From: a virus
Length of the DNA stretch: 59,182 bases
Reading direction: 5' to 3' (one strand)
IMG/VR virus record: IMGVR_UViG_3300020084_000015
Coordinates: 1 to 59,182 of that record
Shown: one piece after another, positions 13,211 through 21,231 of the stretch
How positions within the stretch are numbered: position 1 is the stretch's first letter
How the letters are laid out: every line of letters begins with the position of its first letter
Program-made: the position numbers and the translations under genes
The notes under the pieces: generated by a model
Seen by the model: only the letters and a program-made list of their open reading frames with translations
Told to the model about the DNA's origin: nothing
Databases searched by the model: none

Positions 13211-14134
13211 TTACTTACTTATACTTTCTAATACTTTACAACCATGAACAGTAATATGTCGCAATACATCAATATTGATAAGTCCTTTTCTAATCAAAAA
13301 TAATTCAAAATCTTTTTGTATAGCGGATCTTGACAAGCCAGTTTTTGCAGCCAACATTGATAGACTACAACTACCTTCTTTACGCAATATATTTAGTATC
13401 TGCCATTCAATTCTATTTAAACCGTGAGGTAACACTCCTAGAATATGAAACAAATTAATTGCGTCGTTTTTTGTAAATTTATTCGCTGAAAGTCGGTCAG
13501 TATAAATTTTTACATCTCTTGCGCGGAGGACGCAAGAGCGAGCATTACCACGACTAGTTTGAGCTAGAATATGTAATGCTTCATCATCAAATTGTATATC
13601 TGGCAATGATATTCTAAATATTTGCTGCAAATCATCTTCAGTGTAATCTGAAAATTCAATGAAAGTCAATCTATCGCGCAACGGAATAAATAAATCTTGC
13701 GACTCAGTTGTTGCAAATATAAAATGATGTTTTTTGAAATCAAAACTGTATACATTATCGCCAGCAGTGTATTCTACTTTATTATCTTTTTCTGTATTGA
13801 GAATAGTCAGTAAAGCATATACAAAATCTGTTGGTAACGCATGACATTCATCAAAGAAGACAATAACTTCTTGATCGTTGATATGGGGCAGAAAAACTTG
13901 TTCAAAAAACTGTTTGCCCGATTTTATACTGCTGCTGTTGAGCGACAGTAGCGGTTTCTTACGTCCATTGGAACCAATGATGTTCTTGGAGAACTCTTGG
14001 GCAAACTTTGATTTGCCAAGACCTCTAGCTCCAATGAAATTAAGAAACGGAAAAGATCCAGTAACTTTGTAAGCTTCAATATAAAATTGTAGCTTGCGTT
14101 TTACAGCATCTTGCCCGACAAGTTCATTAAACAT
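13211..14134 (-). CDS. ruvB: RuvB-like Holliday junction branch-migration ATPase, 307 aa
   Basis: An AAA+ motor. Walker A is GARGLGKSK (35-43), Walker B FFDECHAL (93-100), sensor 1 FIFATTE, and an arginine-finger region GNARSCVLRARD follows. The C-terminus is the winged helix typical of RuvB (GLNRIEWQILNILRKEGS ... LIRKGLI). Length is slightly below the usual 330-350 aa. RuvA and RuvC are not in the window, so it may use host RuvA or act alone in branch migration. The AT-hook gene lies 5 nt upstream in the same unit. Confidence 0.85.
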   Translation of the reverse strand: MFNELVGQDAVKRKLQFYIEAYKVTGSFPFLNFIGARGLGKSKFAQEFSKNIIGSNGRKKPLLSLNSSSIKSGKQFFEQVFLPHINDQEVIVFFDECHALPTDFVYALLTILNTEKDNKVEYTAGDNVYSFDFKKHHFIFATTESQDLFIPLRDRLTFIEFSDYTEDDLQQIFRISLPDIQFDDEALHILAQTSRGNARSCVLRARDVKIYTDRLSANKFTKNDAINLFHILGVLPHGLNRIEWQILNILRKEGSCSLSMLAAKTGLSRSAIQKDFELFLIRKGLINIDVLRHITVHGCKVLESISK

Positions 14135-14139
14135 ATTTA

Positions 14140-14400
14140 TCAGGAAATTACGAACTCGACTTTCGAATCCTCTTCCTTCGTATCTTGAAGCTGCTCCTGA
14201 ATTTCGGGAGGCAGCGCATCACCATCTTGCGAAGAGGTCGCAGGAACGCTCTTGTACTTCGCGTACCAAGTGCGACCAACTTGCACGATTGCGTTTGGAT
14301 CGTTGTTGAGCTTGGCAAGCAAGTCAGCCAACGTGATTTCAATGGTACTGGTCGATCCCTTCGGACGACCACGGCCAGTCTTTTGTGATGGGTTATCCAT
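14140..14400 (-). CDS. AT-hook-like DNA-binding protein, 86 aa
   Basis: The start MDNPSQKTGRGRPKGSTST is set by the promoter just upstream; longer frames would include promoter and terminator. GRGRPKGS is an AT-hook core, which binds the minor groove of AT-rich DNA. The rest is a short helical part and an acidic tail (DTKEEDSKVEF). It leads into ruvB, so a regulatory or recombination-accessory role is likely. Confidence 0.65.
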   Translation of the reverse strand: MDNPSQKTGRGRPKGSTSTIEITLADLLAKLNNDPNAIVQVGRTWYAKYKSVPATSSQDGDALPPEIQEQLQDTKEEDSKVEFVIS

Positions 14401-14408
14401 ACGCGATG

Positions 14409-14436
14409 AATTTAGCAGGTTTCTGAGGGTTGTCAA
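14409..14436 (-). promoter_or_regulatory. Promoter of the AT-hook/ruvB unit
   Basis: TTGACA (14431-14436), 16 nt ending in CCTGC, then TAAATT (14409-14414), 9 nt before the ATG. The spacer is nearly the same as that of the rIIA promoter. Confidence 0.75.
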
Positions 14437-14480
14437 GGGGTCGATGCAAGATTTTTTGAGAAAGTTGGGGGTATGGGACG

Positions 14481-14524
14481 AAAAAAAGCCCGATTTGAAA
14501 CACGGTTTCATGCGCTTCGGGCTT
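14481..14524 (-). terminator. Leftward factor-independent terminator
   Basis: A two-part stem: AAGCCCGA/TCGGGCTT outside and TGAAAC/GTTTCA inside, followed by T7 on the minus strand. It ends the unit of the 53-aa zinc-ribbon gene just before the next promoter. Confidence 0.8.
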
Positions 14525-14526
14525 AA

Positions 14527-14559
14527 CTGGATTTTGATAATTTATCAAATTTTATCCAG
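14527..14559. repeat. Inverted repeat next to the terminator
   Basis: CTGGAT ... ATCCAG encloses TTTGATAA ... TTATCAAA. It forms a second hairpin immediately upstream (leftward sense) of the terminator and could protect the mRNA 3' end. Confidence 0.5.
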
Positions 14560-14590
14560 CATATATTTGCGCTAATATATATTACACTAT

Positions 14591-14752
14591 TTATTCTTCT
14601 TCGCGAGAATATTCTTCATCTTCTACATAAGTATTATCTAATTCATCTGCATAATCTTCGTAACAAAATGCACAGACAATTTTCTTACCTACCTTTTGAT
14701 AATCATCGTTTTCAACATCTATAAATTCATCACAGTATAAACACTTTTTCAT
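14591..14752 (-). CDS. Small zinc-ribbon protein, 53 aa
   Basis: MKKCLYCDEF and, 25 residues later, CAFCYEDY form a CxxC...CxxC pair typical of a zinc ribbon. The C-terminus is very acidic (EDEEYSREEE). It is divergent from the Ig-domain gene. One of several tiny zinc-ribbon proteins in this window. Confidence 0.6.
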   Translation of the reverse strand: MKKCLYCDEFIDVENDDYQKVGKKIVCAFCYEDYADELDNTYVEDEEYSREEE

Positions 14753-14840
14753 ATATTGTATTTGTACATATCATAACCAATATTGTGAAAAAATAAATAA
14801 AAAAAATCTTTTTTTTTGTTATTATAGTGTAGAGATTATT

Positions 14841-15485
14841 ATGAGCAATGATTTTCAAAATTTATGGCGTGTCGGAGTGATGGAATGTTATCCACAATTT
14901 AGTGGCGAAACAGATTATGTATTTACAGTTCACTGGGACTGTTTAGCTTATTATTCTGGTGGCAGCGGTGGACCTTTTTATGGCAGAACTTATTCTTCAA
15001 CTGCAATACCTGCCACAACAGGTGAATTCATTCCATATCAAAATTTAACTGAACCTGAAGTGCTAAGTTGGGTCTGGAATCAAATCGGTCAAGATCAGAA
15101 AAATCAATATGAAAGTGGAGCAATGCAACAAATTTATAATCAACTAGTTCCACCTGTTGTACAACCTCCTTTGCCTTGGACACCTGATGTATTCCCTGTT
15201 ATTGCTCCTAGCATATCAACACAACCTCAGAATGTTTCTGGATATCTTGGAGGAAATGCTTCATTTGTAGTGACAGCAAATGGTCAACCTTTAAATTATC
15301 AATGGAGAAAAGATTCAGTAAATATTCCTAATGCAACTAATTATATTTATAATATATCTGGTATACAAAATAACGATGCTGGTTCCTACGATGTTTATAT
15401 CTACAATTCTACAGGTAATGTATTCAGTAATTCAGCTTCACTAATATTGCCATCACCCACAGAATGCGAGTGCAATTCTTGCTGA
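14841..15485 (+). CDS. Phage surface-type protein with C-terminal Ig-like domain, 214 aa
   Basis: Residues 1-113 match the 126-aa protein at 720: G-E-F-I-P-Y-x-N-L-T (62-70), V-L-S-W-V-W (74-79), PPLPW (109-113). A bacterial-type Ig domain follows (about 126-203), with the core W155 and D-A-G-S-Y-D-V (179-185). Such Ig domains decorate phage tails and capsids and are abundant in Verrucomicrobia proteins. The tail ends in a cysteine cluster (ECECNSC). It is monocistronic with a terminator at 15561. A host-attachment or capsid-decoration role is inferred. Confidence 0.75.
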   Translation: MSNDFQNLWRVGVMECYPQFSGETDYVFTVHWDCLAYYSGGSGGPFYGRTYSSTAIPATTGEFIPYQNLTEPEVLSWVWNQIGQDQKNQYESGAMQQIYNQLVPPVVQPPLPWTPDVFPVIAPSISTQPQNVSGYLGGNASFVVTANGQPLNYQWRKDSVNIPNATNYIYNISGIQNNDAGSYDVYIYNSTGNVFSNSASLILPSPTECECNSC

Positions 15486-15560
15486 AGTCGCTGCTAAACG
15501 TTCAGCTTAAATAACAGTATTGCCATAACCTACGGGAGTTTAAAATAACATAAAAATATA

Positions 15561-15590
15561 ACCCTCTATGAAAATAGAGGGTTTTTTATT
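15561..15590 (+). terminator. Terminator shared by convergent genes
   Basis: ACCCTCTAT/ATAGAGGGT with a GAAA loop and T6 on the plus strand. The stop codon of the minus-strand 81-aa gene lies at the edge of its T-run. Confidence 0.85.
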
Positions 15591-15831
15591 GACTTTCTTG
15601 AGTGTACATATCTAAAATTATGATTTTGTCATCACACTGATCTAAATAACCTTCATCTTTTAGAAATTTTATGATATGATCGCGGCAGCAATTGTTTTGA
15701 GAGTCACATTTATTAGGATGTTTTAAGGTTATTAATTGTTTATTAAAACCTATTATATTATGACCGCGAAAGTCTAATTTAAAAAGAGGGTCGAAATATT
15801 TTTCATCGCCTAACGTGTCTCGTAAATTCAT
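15586..15831 (-). CDS. Hypothetical protein, 81 aa
   Basis: Starts MNLRDTLGDEKYFDPLFKLD and has a Cys cluster, CDSQNNCCRDH, in the middle. It overlaps the next upstream gene by ATGA. No family recognised. Confidence 0.6.
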   Translation of the reverse strand: MNLRDTLGDEKYFDPLFKLDFRGHNIIGFNKQLITLKHPNKCDSQNNCCRDHIIKFLKDEGYLDQCDDKIIILDMYTQESQ

Positions 15832-16094
15832 TTCTTTACAAACTTATTATACACAAGTTTTCCTAAATTGGCTGCAAATTTTCTTGCTTTGTATTCTGGC
15901 ATCTCAAAAAAATGAGCGTGAAATACTTCTTCTATTAGTACATTAAGTTGGCGACGAGTTAACAATCGCGGATCAATATGTATTTGAGGATACTTTAGAT
16001 GTGGAGGATCGCATAAACCAGAAGCGTTCTGTCTACCTAATGGTTTATTATAATTAACAGTATACTCTATTTTTTCGAAATTTTTAAATTTCAT
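15828..16094 (-). CDS. Metallopeptidase-like phage protein, 88 aa
   Basis: The helix LIEEVFHAHFFEMPEYKARK resembles the HExxH helix of small phage SprT-like or ImmA-like proteins, but the first His is Glu (EEVFH), so a complete zinc site is doubtful. The following 'KFAANLGKLVY' fits the same family. It is ATGA-joined to both neighbours. Confidence 0.45.
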   Translation of the reverse strand: MKFKNFEKIEYTVNYNKPLGRQNASGLCDPPHLKYPQIHIDPRLLTRRQLNVLIEEVFHAHFFEMPEYKARKFAANLGKLVYNKFVKK

Positions 16095-16621
16095 AGTTCT
16101 TTCATTTTTGATAATGGAACAACATAATTGTCAGGATTATATTGTCCATATCTTTTTTTTATTTTCTCTCTTTCGAAATCAGAACGACATATTTCCGCTA
16201 ATAATTCTACTTCTAAAGTTTTTTGAGAATCGGAATTGAGTGCTTTTAAAATATTATCTTTGTTTGTCCGCGCCAATATATATTTTGATGGTTTTTTATT
16301 ATTGTACTCTTGAACTTTGACTTTTAGTTCTGGCTCGCCTGAGCCATAATAAGTAATTGTTTTTACTTCTTCCCCATTAAAGTCTTCGTCATCTCGTATT
16401 TCATAAATAGTTTCATCAATATTTTTATTTGTATGTTTAGCCCAAGCGTATTCGCCAACGATTCCAATAAAATGCGGTAAATAATTTTCCAAAGGATTGT
16501 TAAGATTTCTATTTATAAGAATTCCAGAATTTTTTATATTAGAAGGTTTAGCGTCATGCCGCTTTTTAGCTAAAGATAATATATAATTTATTTCTTTATT
16601 TTTAATTGTAATAGTAATCAT
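16091..16621 (-). CDS. Putative PD-(D/E)xK-fold nuclease-like protein, 176 aa
   Basis: GIVGEYAWAKHTN (helix with Glu), then D-D-E-D-F-N-G-E-E-V-K-T and K-V-K-V-Q-E-Y give the E...D...ExK order seen in PD-(D/E)xK enzymes of phages. The C-terminus is basic. Exact metal ligands cannot be fixed by eye. Role could be DNA processing or host DNA breakdown. Confidence 0.4.
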   Translation of the reverse strand: MITITIKNKEINYILSLAKKRHDAKPSNIKNSGILINRNLNNPLENYLPHFIGIVGEYAWAKHTNKNIDETIYEIRDDEDFNGEEVKTITYYGSGEPELKVKVQEYNNKKPSKYILARTNKDNILKALNSDSQKTLEVELLAEICRSDFEREKIKKRYGQYNPDNYVVPLSKMKEL

Positions 16622-16672
16622 TTAGACCTATTGCTGTGTTTTTAATAATTAAAAATGCATTTATAAAATAAA

Positions 16673-17254
16673 TCATATTTTGATTTTATTCTCTATTGTA
16701 TGTAAAATACGAGATAAATCACTAAGTATCTTACTAGTTTTGCGAAATATAAAACTAATAGTCTTATTATATGGTTTAACAAAATACTTATATCTCAAAG
16801 ACTTTGTAAACTCATAATTTCGTTTTAGCTTTAGATCAAATTCAATATCTCTTTTTTTTCTATCAGCATTGTCGTTTGCTTCGAACGATATTAAATTAAC
16901 CGAAGTTATTTTACCATTAACAAATACCGCTTCATATTCTATATAATAATCATAATCAGTATTATTTGATGATAGATAATCATAAAATACAATAGTTGCG
17001 GTAGTTTTTAATTCTTCAAGCCACTTCTTAGTAACGTTAAGATAACCAAATTTTCCAATGAAGCTTTCAGAATCTTTATTCCCTTCAACCCATTCGCGTT
17101 CAAAACGATGAAGAAATAATCTACCATTTTCATCAATATCGTATGATTCAAGAGCTAAATCAAAATCTTTAGTTTGAAAATCATGAGAACCAGTATAACC
17201 TTTTGGGTCATCTGGCATTGGCAATGGATATTTGCAAAATATAGTATCGTACAT
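16673..17254 (-). CDS. Conserved phage hypothetical protein, 193 aa
   Basis: The opening MYDTIFCKYPLPMPDD followed by DFQTKDFDLALESYDIDENG is a signature I know from many tailed phages ('F-Q-T-K-D' proteins). Function unknown. The C-terminus is basic and helical. Confidence 0.7.
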   Translation of the reverse strand: MYDTIFCKYPLPMPDDPKGYTGSHDFQTKDFDLALESYDIDENGRLFLHRFEREWVEGNKDSESFIGKFGYLNVTKKWLEELKTTATIVFYDYLSSNNTDYDYYIEYEAVFVNGKITSVNLISFEANDNADRKKRDIEFDLKLKRNYEFTKSLRYKYFVKPYNKTISFIFRKTSKILSDLSRILHTIENKIKI

Positions 17255-17280
17255 TCCGATAGATTTACCCTCCCTTTCTT

Positions 17281-17517
17281 TTACTTGTTGTACTTAGCCT
17301 CTTTATGATCTAGGATATCCTCAATAAATTTAAGAAAAGCGAGATAATCAACTCTATCTGGCTCTGGCAAATTTTTATGATCTACATGAGCCAAATAATC
17401 ATGAATAACGCCAGCATAATATGATGGAATAATAATATTCTTCCCATCATATTTAAGATCGTCACTTTGAATAACTACATTCTCGTTAGGATTCTTCATA
17501 TATAAATCTTTCTTCAT
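17281..17517 (-). CDS. Hypothetical protein, 78 aa
   Basis: Starts MKKDLYMKNPNENVVIQSDD. Soluble and acidic in the second half (FLKFIEDILDHKEAKYNK). It has its own promoter at 17525-17552. No family recognised. Confidence 0.6.
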   Translation of the reverse strand: MKKDLYMKNPNENVVIQSDDLKYDGKNIIIPSYYAGVIHDYLAHVDHKNLPEPDRVDYLAFLKFIEDILDHKEAKYNK

Positions 17518-17524
17518 CGTGTTT

Positions 17525-17552
17525 ATACTAAGTTCTAGGTGGTATAAGTCAA
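17525..17552 (-). promoter_or_regulatory. Promoter of the 78-aa gene
   Basis: TTGACT (17547-17552), 16 nt, then TAGTAT (17525-17530), 7 nt before the ATG. Confidence 0.6.
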
Positions 17553-17560
17553 TGGTTTTT

Positions 17561-17947
17561 TCATAATTTTTCTATCTTACCTTCGGTATTCGAAAAGTAA
17601 ACATCATACAGACCATACGATTTAATAAGACTAAGGCAACCGGGACAAGGTTTGCTATTGGCAAGTTGCTTTTTTCTATCAACCCGCAAAACAATCATAC
17701 TGTGATCGTGCAAATCTTGTTTGCCAGATTTAAGAATAACATCTAGCTCAGCATGAGTGCCGACATATCCATCATGATATGGATGTTTTACAATTTCTGG
17801 ATGTGTACGTTTTCTATTCCAGCCAATCTTAGTAATCTTATTCTTTTTGACGAGAAATGCAATATGTGAATTATTGACATCTTTCCAATTGACAGGACAA
17901 AGCGCATGAGCAGTTTCTATTGCGCGTTTCAATATTCGCGGTTTCAT
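17561..17947 (-). CDS. Cytidine/deoxycytidylate deaminase-family protein, 128 aa
   Basis: Zinc deaminase core: THAELDV (H65, E67) and S-K-P-C-P-G-C (C101, C104). I start at MKPRILKRAIETA because this gives an ATGA overlap with the upstream gene. It is shorter and more divergent than the dCMP deaminase at 32094 and may act on another base or on a nucleic acid; substrate unknown. Confidence 0.75.
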   Translation of the reverse strand: MKPRILKRAIETAHALCPVNWKDVNNSHIAFLVKKNKITKIGWNRKRTHPEIVKHPYHDGYVGTHAELDVILKSGKQDLHDHSMIVLRVDRKKQLANSKPCPGCLSLIKSYGLYDVYFSNTEGKIEKL

Positions 17948-18234
17948 CGCCACGTTCGATGTTTTTCTCCAATCCACTCACTACCAGAACAACCAAAAAT
18001 AGACCATTCGATATCATCTGGAATGTCTACGATTTTTAAATCTGCATCAATTCCATTTGCTTTCTTTTTTAATTTTTTTACTGCTTCGATCAAAAGATAA
18101 TTAGTTCGATCACCATCAAATGAATAAGGACCAATTGTTTTTTTAGCATTCTTATCTTTTATTTTCTTTTTTATAAATTCTACAGCTTCAGAACTAATAG
18201 AAAAGGTTCCTGAAAGGTTAATTACGACTTGCAT
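17944..18234 (-). CDS. Conserved phage hypothetical protein, 96 aa
   Basis: The C-terminal pattern LKIVDIPDDIEWSI ... EKHRTW is known from many phage and bacterial small proteins of unknown function. The middle holds a duplicated-gene-like helix (NYLLIEAVKKLKKKANG). Translation is coupled to the deaminase gene. Confidence 0.65.
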   Translation of the reverse strand: MQVVINLSGTFSISSEAVEFIKKKIKDKNAKKTIGPYSFDGDRTNYLLIEAVKKLKKKANGIDADLKIVDIPDDIEWSIFGCSGSEWIGEKHRTWR

Positions 18235-18388
18235 ATATACAAATTAATTTTTCGAGTTCATCACAGATATTTTTAATATCTTCAGTAAGTTGATTAGGTA
18301 TAATACCAACTTCATCCATTGTGCGATCATCTTCGCCTGTGCGCCATTTGTTGTAAACGCGAAGACGTTCTATAGCTTTTTCAATCAT
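18218..18388 (-). CDS. Conserved small phage protein, 56 aa
   Basis: MIEKAIERLRVYNKWRTGED and IIPNQLTEDIKNICDELEKL match a frequent small phage family of helical proteins ('RLRxYNxWRxG'). It overlaps genes on both sides (17 and 8 nt). Function unknown. Confidence 0.65.
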   Translation of the reverse strand: MIEKAIERLRVYNKWRTGEDDRTMDEVGIIPNQLTEDIKNICDELEKLICIYASRN

Positions 18389-18563
18389 GATTTGTAGAAA
18401 CGCTGACGACTTTGACGGTTATGCCGTTTTTGCCATCATGTTTTGATCCATAATGACGCTTATCTTCAAGGAAGTCAAGAACATCGTCGCGAATTTTTTC
18501 AGCATCTTGTCTACTGAAATTTTTTGGCAAATCCAAAGTTAAATAAAAATTAGAATTATTCAT
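18381..18563 (-). CDS. Hypothetical protein, 60 aa
   Basis: Starts MNNSNFYLTLDLPKNFSRQD and has a helix AEKIRDDVLDFLEDKRHY. Four-nt overlap with the upstream 70-aa gene. No family recognised. Confidence 0.55.
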   Translation of the reverse strand: MNNSNFYLTLDLPKNFSRQDAEKIRDDVLDFLEDKRHYGSKHDGKNGITVKVVSVSTNHD

Positions 18564-18772
18564 TTTATTGAATTTATTCTATCTTCAATTTTATCTATTG
18601 ATCCATATTCGTTATAAATATAATCAAACATCCAATCTTCGGCATGAAAAGGAATATCTAACGATTTAATAAGATCATCGTACAACTTATGTTGTTGTCG
18701 ATTTAATTCTAATATCTTATCGCGAGTTTTATTTATATGCGCGTATTGCTCAGAGGTAAATTTCATTCCCAT
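18560..18772 (-). CDS. Hypothetical helical protein, 70 aa
   Basis: Starts MGMKFTSEQYAHINKTRDKI; M3 is an alternative start. A charged coiled-coil-like helix spans most of it. It overlaps the membrane gene upstream by 10 nt. Confidence 0.55.
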   Translation of the reverse strand: MGMKFTSEQYAHINKTRDKILELNRQQHKLYDDLIKSLDIPFHAEDWMFDYIYNEYGSIDKIEDRINSIK

Positions 18773-19101
18773 AATATTTGAAGCATGACTATGCTAACGC
18801 ATAATATTAACAAAGTCAATGTTTTTATAGTAAATTTTTCACCGAAATGACAAGCTGTAAGTATAGTAAAAAATACAATACCAATTGTAAAAGTTAATAT
18901 TCTGTTAGGCCAAATAAGACCATTAAAATGCTCATTTATTAATTTTATTGCGCGAATAGACAATAAAGTTGATGGCACACTTATCCAAATAAGATAATAT
19001 TCATATTTTTTAAACCAATTCCACAAAAATTGACCGTGAATTTGATACCACCCGACAATATAAACTAAACTTAGCAAACACACCGCTAAAATTAATTTCA
19101 T
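18763..19101 (-). CDS. Conserved phage inner-membrane protein, 112 aa
   Basis: Four hydrophobic segments. The pattern GQFLWNWFKKYEYYLIW, then IKLINEHFNGLIWPNRILTF and a final FTIKTLTLLILC, is shared with small membrane proteins of T4-like phages. Topology suggests four spans. Function unknown. Confidence 0.65.
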   Translation of the reverse strand: MKLILAVCLLSLVYIVGWYQIHGQFLWNWFKKYEYYLIWISVPSTLLSIRAIKLINEHFNGLIWPNRILTFTIGIVFFTILTACHFGEKFTIKTLTLLILCVSIVMLQILWE

Positions 19102-19265
19102 TATCGACTGGGATTATCAAGTTCAGCAGCGCAAGTAGGACATAATTGTCCCGCTCCTTCGATGTAATTATCTCTTAGAGTTATGTCTTTGTAAATAGGC
19201 TCATTAGTTAATTGACCGCAACTAATGCATTTATCGTATTTGATTTCTTTTTCTTTTACATCCAT
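19101..19265 (-). CDS. Small zinc-ribbon protein, 54 aa
   Basis: CISCGQL and, 31 residues later, CPTCAAEL form two CxxC knuckles. TAATG coupling to the next gene. Similar tiny zinc proteins recur in the window. Confidence 0.6.
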   Translation of the reverse strand: MDVKEKEIKYDKCISCGQLTNEPIYKDITLRDNYIEGAGQLCPTCAAELDNPSR

Positions 19266-19915
19266 AAAATATCAGAGTGTTGAGCGAAAAGTATTAAACC
19301 ATTCTTTTTGCGAGCTTCAAACTCTTTGCTCTCTTGTGCATATTTGTCCAAACAAATTTTTTCTTCAAGTGTTTTTTCTCTGTTAAAGTAATTTTTTTCT
19401 TTGAATAATATCACAGGGTAAGGCAGATATTTGTCAGGATCAATAATATAATCAAAAGCAAAAATCATTTCATCAATAATATAATTCATTTCTTTTTCGC
19501 CAATTTGTTCAGCCTTTTTCATATCTTCTTCTGATAAATCATAATAATTAGAAGGCATAAATTTACAAGGAACACCAAGTTTACCTTTGTTTTTTAGATA
19601 TTTAAGGCGGGGAACAATATATTTAGCAATATTAACTTCTAAACAATAAACATCATCGTCAGAAACACCATAACGAATCTTTTGATATTTACATTTAATC
19701 CACCAACGTAAATCAAACCAATTATGTTTGAATCCCCAACCTAATCTATAAGGAAGCAAATCTATAAATCCATCAACATATTTATTATAAAAATAATAAT
19801 TGTCGCTGTCTTTATCAAACATTTTGTCTATTTTTTCTTGTTGATCTGCGTAATCTTTAAAACGCTTTTCTTTATCTTCTGGCGTTTCGAAGTCGAATTC
19901 GAATTGATAGTTCAT
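19256..19915 (-). CDS. Conserved phage hypothetical protein, 219 aa
   Basis: The core W-W-I-K-C-K-Y-Q-K-I-R-Y-G-V-S-D-D-D-V, followed by LEVNIAKYIVPRLKYLKNKG, is common in large phages. The second half has helices and an EEDMKKAEQIGEKEMNYII segment. Function unknown; metal or nuclease motifs are not visible. Confidence 0.7.
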   Translation of the reverse strand: MNYQFEFDFETPEDKEKRFKDYADQQEKIDKMFDKDSDNYYFYNKYVDGFIDLLPYRLGWGFKHNWFDLRWWIKCKYQKIRYGVSDDDVYCLEVNIAKYIVPRLKYLKNKGKLGVPCKFMPSNYYDLSEEDMKKAEQIGEKEMNYIIDEMIFAFDYIIDPDKYLPYPVILFKEKNYFNREKTLEEKICLDKYAQESKEFEARKKNGLILFAQHSDILWM

Positions 19916-19933
19916 AATGTTTTATTACAAAAG

Positions 19934-20581
19934 TTAATATAAAACCTTTTTTTCGTGTTTAACTATAACTTCGGGATGCACCCAAACGTCCATATTTTGT
20001 TCTTTTGCTAGATGGCAGAAACTTACGTCTTCCATAGTAAATTCAGTAACATTGCCAAACTTTTTCCATAATGGTCTAAACCACGGATATTTAAGTTTTT
20101 CAAATACTCCTTTCTTTATTAATATAAAGCCAAAACCTGTATAGTCAACTTTAAATGGTGTATTTTTATTAATCAAATGTTGTGGAGACAAAAATTCAAA
20201 AAATCCTGTTTTATTAAAAAATTCTTCATCCCAATGTTCGACGGTTGCATATTGCTGTCCATTGCTCATCAAATATAAGCCTGATGCAATATCTTTTTGT
20301 AATTTATATAATTTTACGAAACTTTCTACACTAAATATTATATCACTGTCAATCCATAACATATAATCATAATCAACATTACCTTGAAATGGTTTTTGAT
20401 CTTCACCACTTGTTGAGTTACCGCCCAGACACATATTGCGAACATAGTATATATTACATGATTCTCTTCTTGATAGAAGAACCGTGATTTTGTTAGCGTT
20501 GCACCAATTATAAAAATTAAGCAGACTATCCAAAAAGACGCCTGAGAAATTATTACCCGGTATGCAAAGAATCAATCTCAT
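19934..20581 (-). CDS. GT-A-fold glycosyltransferase-like protein, 215 aa
   Basis: YMLWIDSDIIFS carries the DxD metal site of GT-A glycosyltransferases. VDYTGFGFILIKKGVFEKL and TMEDVSFCHLAKEQNMDVWV form the acceptor and catalytic half. It is a paralogue of the protein at 24647. It may glycosylate phage DNA, virion proteins or the host surface; the acceptor is unknown. It overlaps thyX by 4 nt. Confidence 0.75.
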   Translation of the reverse strand: MRLILCIPGNNFSGVFLDSLLNFYNWCNANKITVLLSRRESCNIYYVRNMCLGGNSTSGEDQKPFQGNVDYDYMLWIDSDIIFSVESFVKLYKLQKDIASGLYLMSNGQQYATVEHWDEEFFNKTGFFEFLSPQHLINKNTPFKVDYTGFGFILIKKGVFEKLKYPWFRPLWKKFGNVTEFTMEDVSFCHLAKEQNMDVWVHPEVIVKHEKKVLY

Positions 20582-21231
20582 ATAACTTTATTTACCCATC
20601 CTAGTGCTTCACTAATAATTGGAAATTCGTTTATAAATATATTTTTAATACCTATTGCAATTTCTCTGTGTTCTTTTTGAGTGTCTTCTTTAGCTCTCAA
20701 TTCGATATAATGAATCCAACTACGAAGCGTTCCAGTCATGTATATGGTAGTTTGCGTAGTTAATGGCAATATCATTCTAGCACACTCTTTGGCAATCCCA
20801 GATTCAATCAGTATATCATAAGCTTTGAGACTATTAGTAAGAGCTTGATTAACTAATTCGATTTTTTCTGGCGACAAATTTACTTCAGCGTCACCAACTT
20901 GTCTATTGGTTTTACCTTGCATTCGCCATTGAATATCTTCTAATTTTGTGGCTGCACTATATCTTTGACTAAATTCTTGAAAAGCAAAAGATCTATGCCT
21001 TAGAATTTGTGAGGCAATAGCTCTGCTTGTAACAATTTCTACTGTAGCACTTGCCATCTCAAATGGACTCCAATGTTGATGCTTGATTAAATATTTTAGA
21101 AGTCTTGGCGCGGTTTCAGTATTCATCTGATTAGATGGATTACTTACTCTCGCGCAATATGATACAATATCTTCAGCACTACTTAATCCTCCGATTTTTG
21201 GTGAAGTTATAGCTACAAGTTTGACATTCAT
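20578..21231 (-). CDS. thyX: Flavin-dependent thymidylate synthase ThyX, 217 aa
   Basis: Converts dUMP to dTMP with methylene-tetrahydrofolate and FAD/NADPH. The ThyX signature RHRxxSx7S-type region is present as RHRSFAFQEFSQRYS (78-92), and ECARMILPL with LRSWIHYIELR completes the active site. Length is normal. It works downstream of dUTPase (37839) and dCMP deaminase (32094) in dTTP supply. Overlaps of 4 nt on both sides place it in a long operon. Confidence 0.95.
   Translation of the reverse strand: MNVKLVAITSPKIGGLSSAEDIVSYCARVSNPSNQMNTETAPRLLKYLIKHQHWSPFEMASATVEIVTSRAIASQILRHRSFAFQEFSQRYSAATKLEDIQWRMQGKTNRQVGDAEVNLSPEKIELVNQALTNSLKAYDILIESGIAKECARMILPLTTQTTIYMTGTLRSWIHYIELRAKEDTQKEHREIAIGIKNIFINEFPIISEALGWVNKVI

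Noticed and set aside
15440-15515. Alternative reading frame past the Ig protein stop (…AILAEVAAKRSA)
   Set aside because: The other frame has a plausible tail, but the main frame ends normally with a Cys cluster. No slippery site is visible; most likely chance.
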